DNA of 64,000 nucleotides from Limnoperna fortunei (lineage: Eukaryota; Mollusca; Bivalvia; Mytilida; Modiolidae). Positions 9,391 to 22,300 of this stretch are shown piece after piece; position 1 is the first letter of the stretch; each line of letters starts with the position of its first letter. The stretch spans positions 47,309,070 to 47,373,069 of the forward strand of contig OX104114.1 in assembly GCA_944474755.1 (NCBI GenBank), given 5' to 3'. A program made the position numbers and the translations under genes. The notes under the pieces are model-generated. The model made no database searches. It saw nothing but the letters and a program-made list of their open reading frames with translations, and was not told the origin of the DNA.

Positions 9391-11602
9391 CTAAACCTCG
9401 CTATGGCCTTATCTGTTAACGTATGACGTCAAAGCAGGGCAAATATTGGTTATCTGCCCCGGGCAGAGATATGTATCAGTCACTTCTACGTTTACTACAT
9501 ATGCATAATTACACCTTTTACATATAAATATGTGATAACTGTCATTATATGATAGGTGCCTTGTTTGGTAATCTTCCGTTCTTGTTCTGCAAAATACTTA
9601 ATTTTGCATAATGTTCTTGCATGTAAGTTATTCTGCCATGTTGTAGATTATATATTTAAACACGTATTCACTTTTACTTTTAAATTTGTTATATCTTTAA
9701 CAAGACAGTGCAACTAATAAAATATATTATATGAAATGACTCCAGTTAATGTTTCATATTTAGTTTAACGGAACATATTTACGCTGTCTTACGAAAATTT
9801 TTACAACTGAAACTTTAACGGGCAATATTTCTGCTATATTCAACACGATAACAAGTCAATAATCAATCAATTGTTTTAGCCCAAATTCATGATTGGGTAA
9901 ATTTGGAAAACGGGGAAAAACGCCAAATTTAACTCCCAATACTTCTCTTAACGAGTATGCTGTAGTGTGAATTTAAAGCGCTCGTTTGTGGTATTATATC
10001 GCGAAAAATGCATACAACAATTTTGGAGGCTTGTATCCGCAAGCCGGGCAAGCTAGATATCATAATACACTGTGGTGTTCCGTTCTTAAGTATAAGATTA
10101 CAAAATACCGAACAAAGGAATCTGTCAAAAAAAACAATCCATACAAAAAACGTCCAAGAAACTGGCCAACTAATAAAAAAAAATAAAGCGATGGCCCTGA
10201 CTTGGAACAAGCATTCAAATAAAATGAAGGGTTAAACCAGGTTTCGGGGTATGCCAAACCATCCAGCTTTTAAAACTGTCAGTGTACACCACTAGTCAGT
10301 AATTGTGATATCTTATAATCATCGCAGCACAACTACAATGCAATGAATTAAAAAATGGGAAAACGTTCTGCAATTGCAATTTTTGGCTTTTAGATTATGT
10401 ACTTACTGTATGCTCTATTGAAAAATATATACACAGTATGCAGGAGAGGCTGGAATATTGCTGGACAAGTGAGGACAATCTATAATTTTAAAATTAAAAA
10501 AATCTCGTCTGTACTACATGTGTGTGATTTTTATAGATGATCATTTGCGTCATATTTGATGAATAAGTCTAAAATGATGTTGTTTCTGGGGTTTCTTTTC
10601 ATTTCCAAATTTGAATGATTTACGGGAAATATATGGTTGTTTATTAAAAGAAAGTCGTTCATCAAAGTATCGTAAAGGCAGAGGACCTAGCTTCTGATAT
10701 CTTTTAGTCTTTAAAAGGACGTTGAGGAAATTAACCGGTCCTTTATTCTCAACTCCACCTACGATACTGTATGTAAATTTAATGCAACTTTTACGGAACC
10801 TTTGTCACATAGTGCCATGTAACATTTGACATTTTGATTTGATTGGTATTTAAGATTTTCCAATAGCAAAACATGGACTTTCTTGCCATTGGGAAGCGGA
10901 GGTATCAATTATTAACGGTAAGTTTTTCTAGTTTTTTGTATTGTTTTAAAACCGAGAATGCACTAGTATAAAAGTTTACCTACATTATGGTGAATTGATG
11001 GATTGAAATTTGTAGATTGAAACTGCAAAAACTTTTCTTAAAAAATTAAAACGAACTGATTACTCCTTTTATGGTTCTTTCAATTCAACCCCTTCATCCG
11101 GATTGAACTAAATTTACAATTTAAACTTACCGAAGTAATAACATTTGTTTTTAGTTTATCGTCATTTTCACGGTTACAAATTGTGTCATATATAGTTTGT
11201 TTGTGTGTTTCGTCATTCGTAGCATGTTTTGAGTTATAACAAGTAGTCCAGTTTTATTTTTTTTTATGGGGGAGGAGTTGAGCACACCTTGTAAACAGTG
11301 ACGCTATAATAATCAACCTCAGTGTTTTATCACGTCATTGTCAATAGTAATGACCGGATGAATTTTCTGACAAACATAAAAATAAATACCGGAAAACATA
11401 ATACAGTATATCCAGTTACATGTAGTATTATTACGATGAAAACCCGCGTTTAAAATCTAGGATCAAATTATCCAGTATTTGTATAAGTAGCATATATAGT
11501 TATTGTTAAATAAGCATTCCAACAGGAAAAAAAATATACAAATTTGATAAATTCAAGGAAATAATCCAGAATCTTATGTGCTATTCATTTGTATTCCACT
11601 GC
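9391..11602. other. AT-rich intergenic stretch, nothing supported
   Basis: Overlapping frames of 60-90 codons on both strands around 9929-10257 are AT-rich artefacts without domains or splice support. A short poly-T/G tract lies near 11258-11275. No RNA gene or transposon boundary was recognised. Confidence 0.5.
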
Positions 11603-11753
<151 letters not shown>

Positions 11754-14100
11754 TTAATTTAAATATTTAAGCCTTTATCTCATATTAAAATAAACACAAT
11801 AAAACCTAGGTATCTAATATAGAACATTATGAACTAGAGAGTAATAAACGTTCAATGCGTGACAGGATGACAGCTTAATGCGCTTGGTCAGTACTTTTGA
11901 TCAAAAGCTAAATGCATTTTTACAATGCATTAAAGTATTATTCATTTAAATCCAGTTATTTTGGTGTAATAATTAACAATTAACAACACTTAGTACGTGT
12001 TTGTTATCTTTTCGGTATTATGTCATACTTTTGGGTTCTCATCAGGCCAGGTTCTCATTTGCACCGGGTTCCCACTTGCGCCGTCGCCTGCTAGATGCTG
12101 ATCCCTTAATCTACCCTAAATCGTGTCTAAATAATCAAGCGTGACAGTGCCAGTGCATATTTTTCTACAATAGGACAGCTTTATAGCTATATGATTTAAA
12201 ACTTACAGGTTCAAACAACCCTTGTTTCACTTTGTCTGTATACGTACTGTAATGTATTTCAAGTTGATGTCAAATTGAAACCATCAACATAATTTCCAGA
12301 TTTTTACAATCAAAAGATTACGCTGTACATTATACTTTCCGTAAACATCGAAACTATTTTTAGATCAAGGTACAAAACTATCCAATGAAATTGCTGTATT
12401 TACCCTACTGTGCGGAAATCCCCTTGAAAAAGTAGGTCATTTCGTTTTCAGAAAGCGATGTTTGCAGTGTTACAAATTACCTATTACGTGTATTGCTAAA
12501 CCCTCATTTATGACCGGTTCATTTAAGAAATATGCAATAAAGAAATAAAGTTAAAAAGTGACACAAAAACTCATTTGATTAAATTCGAGAATTCCAGGGG
12601 TGAAATAACATTTAGAAAATTTTAGCTTAGTTAACACAGGAACCAACTATAGTGTAGTCTCAGGTTAACATAACTGTCGAATTTATAAAACTAATGATAT
12701 GTATCAACTGGAAATGCGTGTCTATATAAAAACGATAGTTTAGTTATAACTCCGGTCAATAGAACTTATATACAAAAATACTGCATGCACGGAAACTAGT
12801 ACGTTTTATTATATAATCTAAACACAAGGTAATGCGCTTGAAATAACTGGAATAACAAAATTATGGATGATTTTTTTCAATATATAACTGTATCCCTGTA
12901 TTAGATTTTTCTCTACATATATTATATGTCTTCCTTTTTTGGATTACGCTCGTTGATTTCAACTGGGTTGTGATGTATTGAATAAATTAAAACAAATATT
13001 CGAATAATACAATCAGAGACATATAATTAAACACAGGAAAAAGAACATATATAAGTAAACAATGATAAGAAAAAGGACAAGCCTCATGTCCGAAAGGAAT
13101 TCACAACAAATTAGTATAAATTCTTTTACTTTACAAAACTCATTTAAGATAGTTTTTAATCTCTTGAATACATTGTTGCATGGGTTAGCAATAGTATTCG
13201 ACACACCGGTGTTTATTGTTTTTTTTTATTACATTACTGAACAAGTGAAAAATATGAAAACTATAAATTAACAAGACAACACCACATAATAATACATCAT
13301 GCGTTTGAAAGTTACTGAAAGTCATTATTCGGACGTTTTTTATATTTAGGTCATACAAAATAACAACATTTCCTTATTTACTGATATATCTACAAGTTTG
13401 GTTGATATTTAAAAAAAACAACTTTTGATACAGCACATTGACATATCTAACAGATTAATTATATATATATTAAGTAAGGTCATATTTCCTTATTACAAAT
13501 GTTGCATTTAGAAATTTTAAAAATATATGTTCATAATTTACGTAGGGACTTAAATTTTTAAATTCTTATTATTTACAAACCTACATCGATTCCTAGTTTA
13601 TCTGTAAAGCGCCATACTGAAACAAGAAATACTAAAAAACTTACATTTTCGTAACTAGATGTGCAAAGCCTATGGTTTGTCCTAACTAGGACTCGCTATG
13701 TTATCTGTCCTGCTTCACGTGAAATCAGAACTGAACTTGTAACTAGAATTGACGTAAAGCGAAAGTAAAAACCCGATTCAGTTCTCTGAATTGTACTTGT
13801 ATATATATATACATGAAGAGGATACTGAACTTCAAGTGATTATGGAATATTGCCATCTAAAATAATCGATTAAATTATCCTATTGATATGAGCAATTAAG
13901 ATAAACCATTGAATTACACTCGATATTTTGTTACAACAATTTCCTGGTGGTTTGATTAAAATCGCGTCCACAACCTTCCGATCGCCAGCGATGGGCATGA
14001 ATTGAGCGATAAATTTCCGCTTTAAACTGTCGCAGTATAAATTACATATTTGAATTCATTCAATACTATCACATTCAGGCTCTCGTGACTTTGCTTATAC
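11754..14100. other. AT-rich intergenic stretch, nothing supported
   Basis: No gene, tRNA or transposon boundary is evident. Overlapping opposite-strand frames at 13013-13271 have low-complexity composition and no splice support. Confidence 0.5.
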
Positions 14101-14136
14101 CAGGGACAGTCTATACTATAGTATAGACTGTCCCTG
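14101..14136. repeat. Perfect 36-bp palindrome
   Basis: CAGGGACAGTCTATACTA is followed directly by its exact reverse complement, with no spacer. Both flanks carry CTTATA (14094-14099 and 14137-14142), with one extra C on the left. It may be a minimal fold-back insertion with a target duplication. Confidence 0.85.
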
Positions 14137-14890
14137 CTTATATCAACTTAATTTACTATAAACTCAAACTTTAAACAATGTTAAAAGGGTTTTGTCATCA
14201 TACATTTTTTCACTCTTAAAATATGATAGTTATCATAATTTTCTCTTGAAATTCCTAAAACTAACGAGAAAAAAAACCGGCAATTGTTTAGGTAATTTTA
14301 CAGCGATTATTTATATTTGTTTATAAGTTAAGACGATGTCTTTTATTTGTGTCCAAAAACAATGAGGTAATAAACCAAACTGATTATGTCGTTATTTCTG
14401 ATTAAATATTCCACAAAATTTGATCCAAAACCAAACTATTGTGTTCGTAAATAATGTCGAACAAAGTTGCAAAACATAAGAATTTAATTTCTGACATCAC
14501 GTGACACCATAATTTTATTCACATCACACTGCACTTGTGGCTATTATTTAAGTCAACGGGTAATTTCTTTTGTATATTTTATTACAAATTATTTATTAAA
14601 AATTCTACTGCACATTGCACTTGTAATGTAATAAAGTATATATCAGATTATATCTGGGCCTAATTAAGAAAACAAAATCAAAAAAGGAACTACCAAATCA
14701 TGGTTAAAACATATACACAAAATCAAGCAGGCGAAACGTACAAGAAAGAAATAAGTAACACACACCCGTGAGAACAAAGAGGCAATAATTTTGGCTTATA
14801 ATTGCTTTTGCCATCCGTCGTGCTACTTATAAGGCAAAATAGTGTGATGGGAGACCAGCATGTCACGCAAGTAAAGAGTAAGTAATAAAC
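14137..14890. other. AT-rich intergenic stretch, nothing supported
   Basis: No open frame, repeat boundary or RNA gene was recognised here. Confidence 0.5.
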
Positions 14891-15302
14891 ATAGCATTGT
14901 TTATCTGCATCGCGTTACCTGTTAAAAGCATCGCGATAATTTTGAAAAATAAGCCGATGAAAATACATCATGCATAAAATTAAACAGCATCGCATTACTT
15001 GTTATTAGCATCGCAATACTTTTTACAAGTAACACGATGCTTTTCATGCAGGATGTTTTTCATCTGATTATTTTTCAAAGTTCGCGATGCTTTTAACAAG
15101 TATCGCGATAGAAAAAGGCAAGACGATAAAAACATCACAATTGTGACAAGATAGGTCAGATAATTAAAAATATAGCCGACGCATTTTAAAAGTAGGCCGA
15201 TACGTGTTACACTATTCATACAGTTTTTTTCCATCGCGATGCATTTAACAAGTATCGCGATAGAAACATGCAAGTCAATGAAAACATCACAATTGTGACA
15301 TA
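14890..15302. repeat. Cluster of direct and inverted ATCGCGAT repeats
   Basis: 'TTTAACAAGTATCGCGATAG' occurs at about 15087 and 15245, each followed by a shared tail ending 'AAAACATCACAATTGTGACA', giving a period of about 157 bp. Inverted relatives ('CGCGTTACCTGTTAAAAGCA', near 14912) precede them, and several 'CATCGCG' boxes lie between. The region is a decayed mixed direct and inverted array. The minus-strand frame at 14995-15273 falls wholly within it and is not a gene. Confidence 0.7.
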
Positions 15303-15544
15303 AACGGCCACTGATAGCAGTGTTATAGCGAACTCTGCTGTTTCTTTGCCTTAAAAAACGAGTTCCAAGTTCTTGTTTCAGTTGAGTTTTCTTTGTTTAT
15401 TTCCTTTTGTTTCATTCTGGTCGCATGTTCATCCTTCCTGATTTACGTTTATTTTGTTCCAGTTAATAATTAACTTCATATATATCATATATTAATAATA
15501 ATGGCATAAAATCACAGATGTAACACTTCCAACACTTTGGGCAC

Positions 15545-15740
15545 TGCGTTGCCGATTAGTTAGGGTAGTTCATCAGTTATTATTAATGACAGGCGTGTTA
15601 TCACAAGTACGAGTTCGAGCCTGACTTTTCATATGGTGTGAATTATTTGACAAGGATTTCCACTTGTCCATGCAGCCAAAGGTTAATATCAGGTATCACG
15701 GTCTTCCTCCTGCAATTTAAACTGGACGCTTTGATACAGT
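15545..15740 (+). repeat. Degenerate tRNA-derived SINE
   Basis: 'TTAGTTAGGGTAGTTCATCA' matches the box A area and 'GAGTTCGAGCCTGA' the box B area. 'AAACTGGACGCTTTGATACA' and 'TTGAAAATTGCTGA' match the body of the intact SINEs. Plus orientation, heavily mutated. Confidence 0.6.
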
Positions 15741-16184
15741 TGAAAATTGCTGAGAGTGACGCAAACAAGTATTGTTGTTTACGTTGTGTATTTTACGTTT
15801 GAGAAAATCTATGGTAAAAGATGTCAAGAAACAATTATGTAGTTAAGTTACAAAGACCACTAATGTTTCCCCTTTTTAAAAATTGCAAGGATAACTTCGA
15901 CTTCTCATACGATTTTCGTGGTGATAAGCAAAACAAACTAGTATATATTCTTAATAAACAGATTTTTTTACATGGGTATTATGAATACGAAAACAGAAAT
16001 TCATGTTAATCGAAAGCCAATCGAAAAAAGAGGTGTGCCGTCATGGATTGTGATACCACTATATCTGATCCTAACATTGAATAATCTTTCCCGAATGGAA
16101 TAGAATATTTTACTAGTTACTTTCTGTTTTGTCTTTAAACCAGGTCAATAGTGTTAAAAGTTCTTATCAGTACGTTCTGTCATC
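15741..16184. other. Region upstream of the dehydrogenase gene
   Basis: This is AT-rich DNA before the start codon. A pyrimidine tract ending 'TTGTCTTTAAACCAG' (to about 16143) could be an acceptor joining an unseen 5' UTR exon to the start-codon exon. No TATA box is convincingly placed. An open frame at 15821-16009 has no support. Confidence 0.35.
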
Positions 16185-16380
16185 ATGGATGTCGACATCT
16201 TGTATAGGGTGTGTAGTTTCGGCGTAGTTCTCTGGCTTATTGCTACAATATGCATGGACTATTATGTTTATATTAATTTACTTCTGATACTAAAACTAAC
16301 ATTTAATTTTCTGGAAAAGAACTATAGGGTGTTGTTGCCCGTTAACAAGAGAAATATCTTAATTACCGGATGCGACACAG
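16185..16380 (+). CDS. SDR gene exon 1 (anchor and start of cofactor site)
   Basis: The exon runs from the ATG to ACA-G with donor G|GTAATT. It encodes the hydrophobic N-terminus and TGCDT of the glycine motif; the next glycine is split by the intron (phase 1). The ATG at 16185 is chosen because it lies just before the hydrophobic anchor at the position usual for the family. Confidence 0.87.
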
Positions 16381-19300
16381 GTAATTCAAGTTACTATATA
16401 GTATGTTTGTTTGAATGGTGTTTTACCGCCACTTTCAGCAATTGTTCAGCTATATCGTGGCGTCCAGTTTTTATTGGGGGAGGAAGCCGGAGTACCTGGA
16501 GAGAACCCCCGACCTGCGGTAGGAAAACTAGCTATCATTAAGATTGGAGTCGAGTACATCCTGCCTGCAGTGAGAATCGAACCCTCAATCTCAGTGTTGA
16601 CAGACCACGTGATCAATAGTAGACGAACTATCTTAACCACTCGGCCACCGAGGCCCCTCGAGTTATGAGATCTGTTTAATATTAGTTTACTGACTTGGAA
16701 AATAGTAATAATTATATTATAGTATGAGGCGTAGAAACGATTAATCCTTAAACACTGTACAATTACCACCTAAATGACGTCACATTTTCACTAAAGCACG
16801 TTTGCTGGTCATGTTATTGAAAAATTTTATAAAAAAAATTTTGCTTGCATATCGCGTTTTATCCATTTTAAAAATATGATTACAAAATATTGTTTGCCTA
16901 TGTAAGTCCATGCATCGCGTTTGAGAGACATTACTTGTATTAATAAAACACGTATGAAAAATCAAGAGAAACCTGCTGAGTTAACCAAATCTGTTTTATC
17001 TAAAAAGTAAATAGCTACTTGACAAATAACAATTTTGTGTCTACTTCGTTATTGTATCAAATTCCTTTCAAACCTCAGCACACATTTAAAATGTTTGACA
17101 CTGACCAGCTAACATCCTTAAATAAAAGAAATGTTGATATTAGAGACTTTCGTATTAGTGCTTTGCACTTAATGTACTTGCAGACGAGAACCCTGTTGTC
17201 GCCACTCACAGACCTTATAGATCAAGCCACTATAATTAAGAACTTAACTTGTGGCACGTATAGTTACATTATTTTTAGAAAAACTAATTGTTATTTAATT
17301 CGGCACTTTAACTGGTATTCTCTTTTATTTATCGAGGTTTTGGTCATCATCTTGCAAACCGTTTGGCTGACGAAGGGTTTAACGTGTTTGCTACTGTATG
17401 GAAAATAAATAGTCCCGGTGCTGACAATCTTCGACGACGTAAATTATTCAACCTACAAGTGCTGCAGTTAGATGTAACGAGCGCTGAGGATATCAAGGCT
17501 GCTGTAATTACTGTTAACAATAAAACAAAGAACAAAGGCAAGTAGTATCAATGTCAGTTAACGGCTGGGGCCCGGAGACATTGTGTCGTAAATATGAATT
17601 AGTAAACCAAGCCTGCAGATACATAATAAATCAGTTAAACTCCGGTTTATCCAAAATAATGACACCTATAGTATAGTTTGTTGAAATTGCCACAAGTACA
17701 CGAAACACTAATGGAACATAGATTTAATATATTCACAATAATAGATCAATGTGACATAGGACCTGATTAAACCAAAAAAAACATATGTGGACTGTAATTA
17801 AGCATCGAGTATTTCACCGCAATACTCGTCATATTGTATCCCAGAGTTTTAGTGTTTTTCCTACTCGGAAAGCATTGGATATCTATGAAATAGTTCTGGT
17901 AAACAATTTTATCTTGCTTAACTCTGATTCTACAGAAAAAATAATGAGTCGTGTTTTAAGCTTTGCAACATAATATAAAAATAATATAAAAAATATAAAT
18001 ATTATAAATCAACCAATATTCAACAAAAATCTTAAACAGCTTTAGTCATACCATTCCCTAGCTACAATGTAGCTTACGATTGCCCACAATACTGTTTTCA
18101 ATGTCAAATAAGAACTCAAATAAGAACCAATAGATCAAAATGGTTCTATCTATTACAAAATATCATGTATGAACTTTGGAAAACAGTTATCATATCATAT
18201 ATACGAAAGCGATCTCGGGATCAGTTTAAAATCTTGAACTTTTAATAATGAAACATGCTCTGTCGAGTACCAATTACCAATAACAGAACATTTAATAAAG
18301 CTCAGTGAATATATTATTTAATTAAGTTTATAATGCATCTGTAATCAAACGTTTACCTTTAATTATAACTGATGTGTTTTTTTACCCCGCAACCCTCCGT
18401 TGTGTTTACATCGTTATCAAGCTTTCATATAGACATTTGCTGTAGTGTGTATAGCGATGAAGAATAGCTACTTAGTACGTTTGTTTCGTTTTTAACAACA
18501 ATGAACATATTTATTTCAGGGTTATGGGGTATTGTTAACAATGCTGGTTTTAACATCAGATCTGACATAGAGTTGTTTTCCCTAGAACAGTGCAAATCAG
18601 TTATGGATGTCAACCTGTACGGAATGATAAGCGTCACCAAGGCCTTTCTACCACAGATAAGAAAATCAAAAGGTACGGAATGCTTACTTTCGTAAGATAG
18701 CTCTGTAGTAAATGTATGCATTTGTGTTTAACTAATTTTGACCTGCCACAAATCTATTTGATTTTGTTTTATTATATAATAGCTATATTTTGCGATAACA
18801 CATAAGACGGCCAGGTTGTGTAGAATGAAGACAATAATACTGGATGGAAACTACGATATAAATTTGTAACTCAAACGAGGTGCTTTGCTGGCTAAGTAGT
18901 GTAGGTAGCGTGCTAGCACACAAGTTGTGAGTTCAAGTTTTATCATCTGAATTGACCCCAGACTTAACTCACACGAATTAACAAATGTTTCAAAATTTTC
19001 TCTTTAGGAAATATCGCATTATTTTGTAAGACAAACTTTGAGTCCATATATATTTATCAAAATTCGACATTACATCAGACAAATGAACATAGAAGTAGTA
19101 TCTATGTTTATAAATTCTGATATCAGACATTATTCGTATAATTTCTGGTATTAACATCTTCTAAACGTTCTAAATTGCAGGACGGATAGTGAATATATCA
19201 AGTGTACATGGCAGATACGCTATGCCAACGTGTGCCAGTTATAATATGTCGAAGCATGCAGTGGAAACCATGAGCGACTCGTTACGATTAGAAATGGTCA

Positions 19301-22300
19301 AGTTTAACGTGGGGGTTTCTATCGTAGAACCTGGGTGGTTTGACGGTGCAACGTCGTGTAGTAGTCAAGATATGGTAATGTAATAATTTTGCTGATTGAC
19401 TTTTACGAGATTTAAAAAAGACCCCTTTATTTCTCAGGGTAACAAGACTTAGTTATAAAAACTTTCTAACATCGTGGTCATTCGTCCTTCCAACATTTTT
19501 ATTTGAGCGCGACCGACGAGCGTTACTTAAAGGAAAATCGCCGCAGGCGTAATACATTTTACAACCTTTGTATCCTTAATTAATTTGGCTAGACTTTTTC
19601 TGCAAGGATTTTAAGTGTTGGACCACTAAGAGGTTTTCTGCAATAGGGAGTCTCGGTAGCCGAGTGGTTAAGGAAGTTCGTCTACTATTGATCACGTGGT
19701 CTGTCAACACTGAGTTAGTGGGTTCGATTCTCACTGCAGACAGGGTGTACCCGACTCCAATCTTAATTGACAAGCATTGCCAGTTTTCCTACCGCAGGTC
19801 GGGGGTTTTCTCATTAGATTGGGGTTTTCTCAGGGTACCCCGGCTTCCTCTCCCAACTAACAAACTGGACGCCATGATTGCTTATTGTGGTGTTAAACAC
19901 CAATCAAACAAACAAAACAACTTTCTGCAATAGAGGGATAACTTTTTATGACGCATTATTTATAATCTTTTAAACTTATCGCAGATGCAGAAATTTTAAA
20001 ATGTGTTGATATTACATTACCAAAGATCTCTGACGATAGTAAAATTTACTAAGTATATACAGTTATAGGAGTAGGTCCACGGCTTAGTATATACATTATA
20101 GGAGTAGGTCCACGGCTTAGTATATACATTTATAGGAGTAGGTCCACGGCTTAGTATTTACATTTATAGGAGTAGGTCCACGGCTTAGTATATACAGTTA
20201 TAGGAGTAGGTCCACGGCTTAGTATATACAGTTATAGGAGTAGGTCCACTGCTAAGTATATACATTTATAGGAGTAGGTCCACGGCTTAGTATATACATT
20301 TATAGGAGTAGGTCCACGGCTTAGTATATACAGTTATAGGAGTAGGTCCACTGCTAAGTATATACATTTATAGGAGTAGGTCCAAGGCTTAGTATATACA
20401 GTTATAGGAGTAGGTCCACGGCTTAGTATATACAGTTATAGGAGTAGGTCCACGGCTTAGTATATACAGTTATAGGAGTAGGTCCACTGCTAAGTATATA
20501 CATTTATAGGAGTAGGTCCACGGCTTAGTATATACATTTATAGGAGTAGGTCCACGGCTTAGTATATACAGTTATAGGAGTAGGTCCACTGCTAAGTATA
20601 TACATTTATAGGAGTAGGTCCAAGGCTTAGTATATACAGTTATAGGAGTAGGTCCACGGCTTAGTCTATACATTTATAGGAGTAGGTCCACGGCTTAGTA
20701 TATACATTTATAGGAGTAGGTCCACGGCTTAGTATATACATTTATAGGAGTAGGTCCACGGCTAAGTATATACATTTATAGGAGTAGGTCCACGGCTTAG
20801 TATATACATTTATAGGTGTAGGTCCACAGCTTAGTATATACAGTTATAGGAGTAGGTCCACGGCTTAGTATATACATTTCTAGGAGTAGGTCCACGGCTT
20901 GGTATAGACATTTATAGGAGTAGGTCCACGGCTCAGTATATACATTTATTATTTATAGAAGTAGGTCCACGGCTTAGTATATACATTTATAGGAGTAGGT
21001 CCACGGCTTAGTATATACATTTATAGGAGTAGGTCCACGGCTTAGTATATACATTTATAGGAGTAGGTCCACGGCTTAGTATATACATTTATAGGTGTAG
21101 GTCCACAGCTTAGTATATAAATTTATAGGAGTAGGTCCACGGCTTAGTATATACAGTTATAGGAGTAGGTCGGCTTAGTCTATACATTTATAGGAGTAGG
21201 TCCACGGCTAAGTATATACATTTATAGGAGTAGGTCCACGGCTTAGTATATACATTTATAGGAGTAGGTCCACGGCTAAGTATATACATTTATAGGAGTA
21301 GGTCCACGGCTTAGTATATACATTTATAGGAGTAGGTCCACGGATTAGTATATACATTTATAGGAGTAGGTCCACGGCTTAGTATATATACATTAATAGG
21401 AGTAGGTCCACGGATTAGTATATACATTTATAGGAGTAGGTCCACGGCTTAGTATATACATTTATAGGAGTAGGTCCACGGCTTAGTATATACATTTATA
21501 GGAGTAGGTCCACGGCTTAGTATTTACATTTATAGGAGTAGGTCCACGGCTTAGTATTTACATTTATAGGAGTAGGTCCACGGATTAGTATATACATTTA
21601 TAGGAGTATGTCCACGGATTAGTATATACATTTATAGGAGTAGGTCCACGGCTTAGTATATACATTTATAGGAGTAGGTCCACGGCTTAGTATATACATT
21701 TATAGGAGTAGGTCCACGGCTTAGTATATACATTTATAGGAGTAGGTCCACGGCTTAGTATATACATTTATAGGAGTAGGTCCACGGATTAGTATATACA
21801 TTTTTGGAGTAGGTCCACGGCTTAGTATATACATTTATAGGAGTAGGTCCACGGCTAAGTATATACATTTATAGGAGTAGGTCCACGGCTTAGTATATAC
21901 ATTTATAGGAGTAGGTCCACGGCTTAGTATATACATTTATAGGAGTAGGTCCACGGCTTAGTATTTACATTGATAGGAGTAGGTCCACGGCTTAGTATAT
22001 ACATTTATAGGAGTAGGTCCACGGATTAGTATATACATTTATAGGAGTAGGTCCACGGCTTAGTATATACATTTATAGGAGTAGGTCCACGGCTTAGTAT
22101 ATACATTTATAGGAGTAGGTCCACGGCTTAGTATTTACATTTATAGGAGTAGGTCCACGGCTTAGTATTTACATTTATAGGAGTAGGTCCACTGCTAAGT
22201 ATATACATTTATAGGAGTAGGTCCACGGCTTAGTATATACAGTTATAGGAGTAGGTCCACAGCTAAGTATATACATTTATAGGAGAAGGTCCACGGCTTA

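Noticed and set aside
9929..10257. Four overlapping frames on both strands
   Set aside because: AT-rich composition, mutual overlap and no domain or splice evidence.
17019..17408. 129-codon frame overlapping SDR exon 2
   Set aside because: It is in a different frame from the conserved Rossmann-fold sequence and covers intron 1; a shadow frame.
19647..19745. Functional tRNA gene (Ser/Leu-like)
   Set aside because: Box A and box B are present, but the acceptor stem does not pair and the sequence continues into a SINE body flanked by a target duplication.
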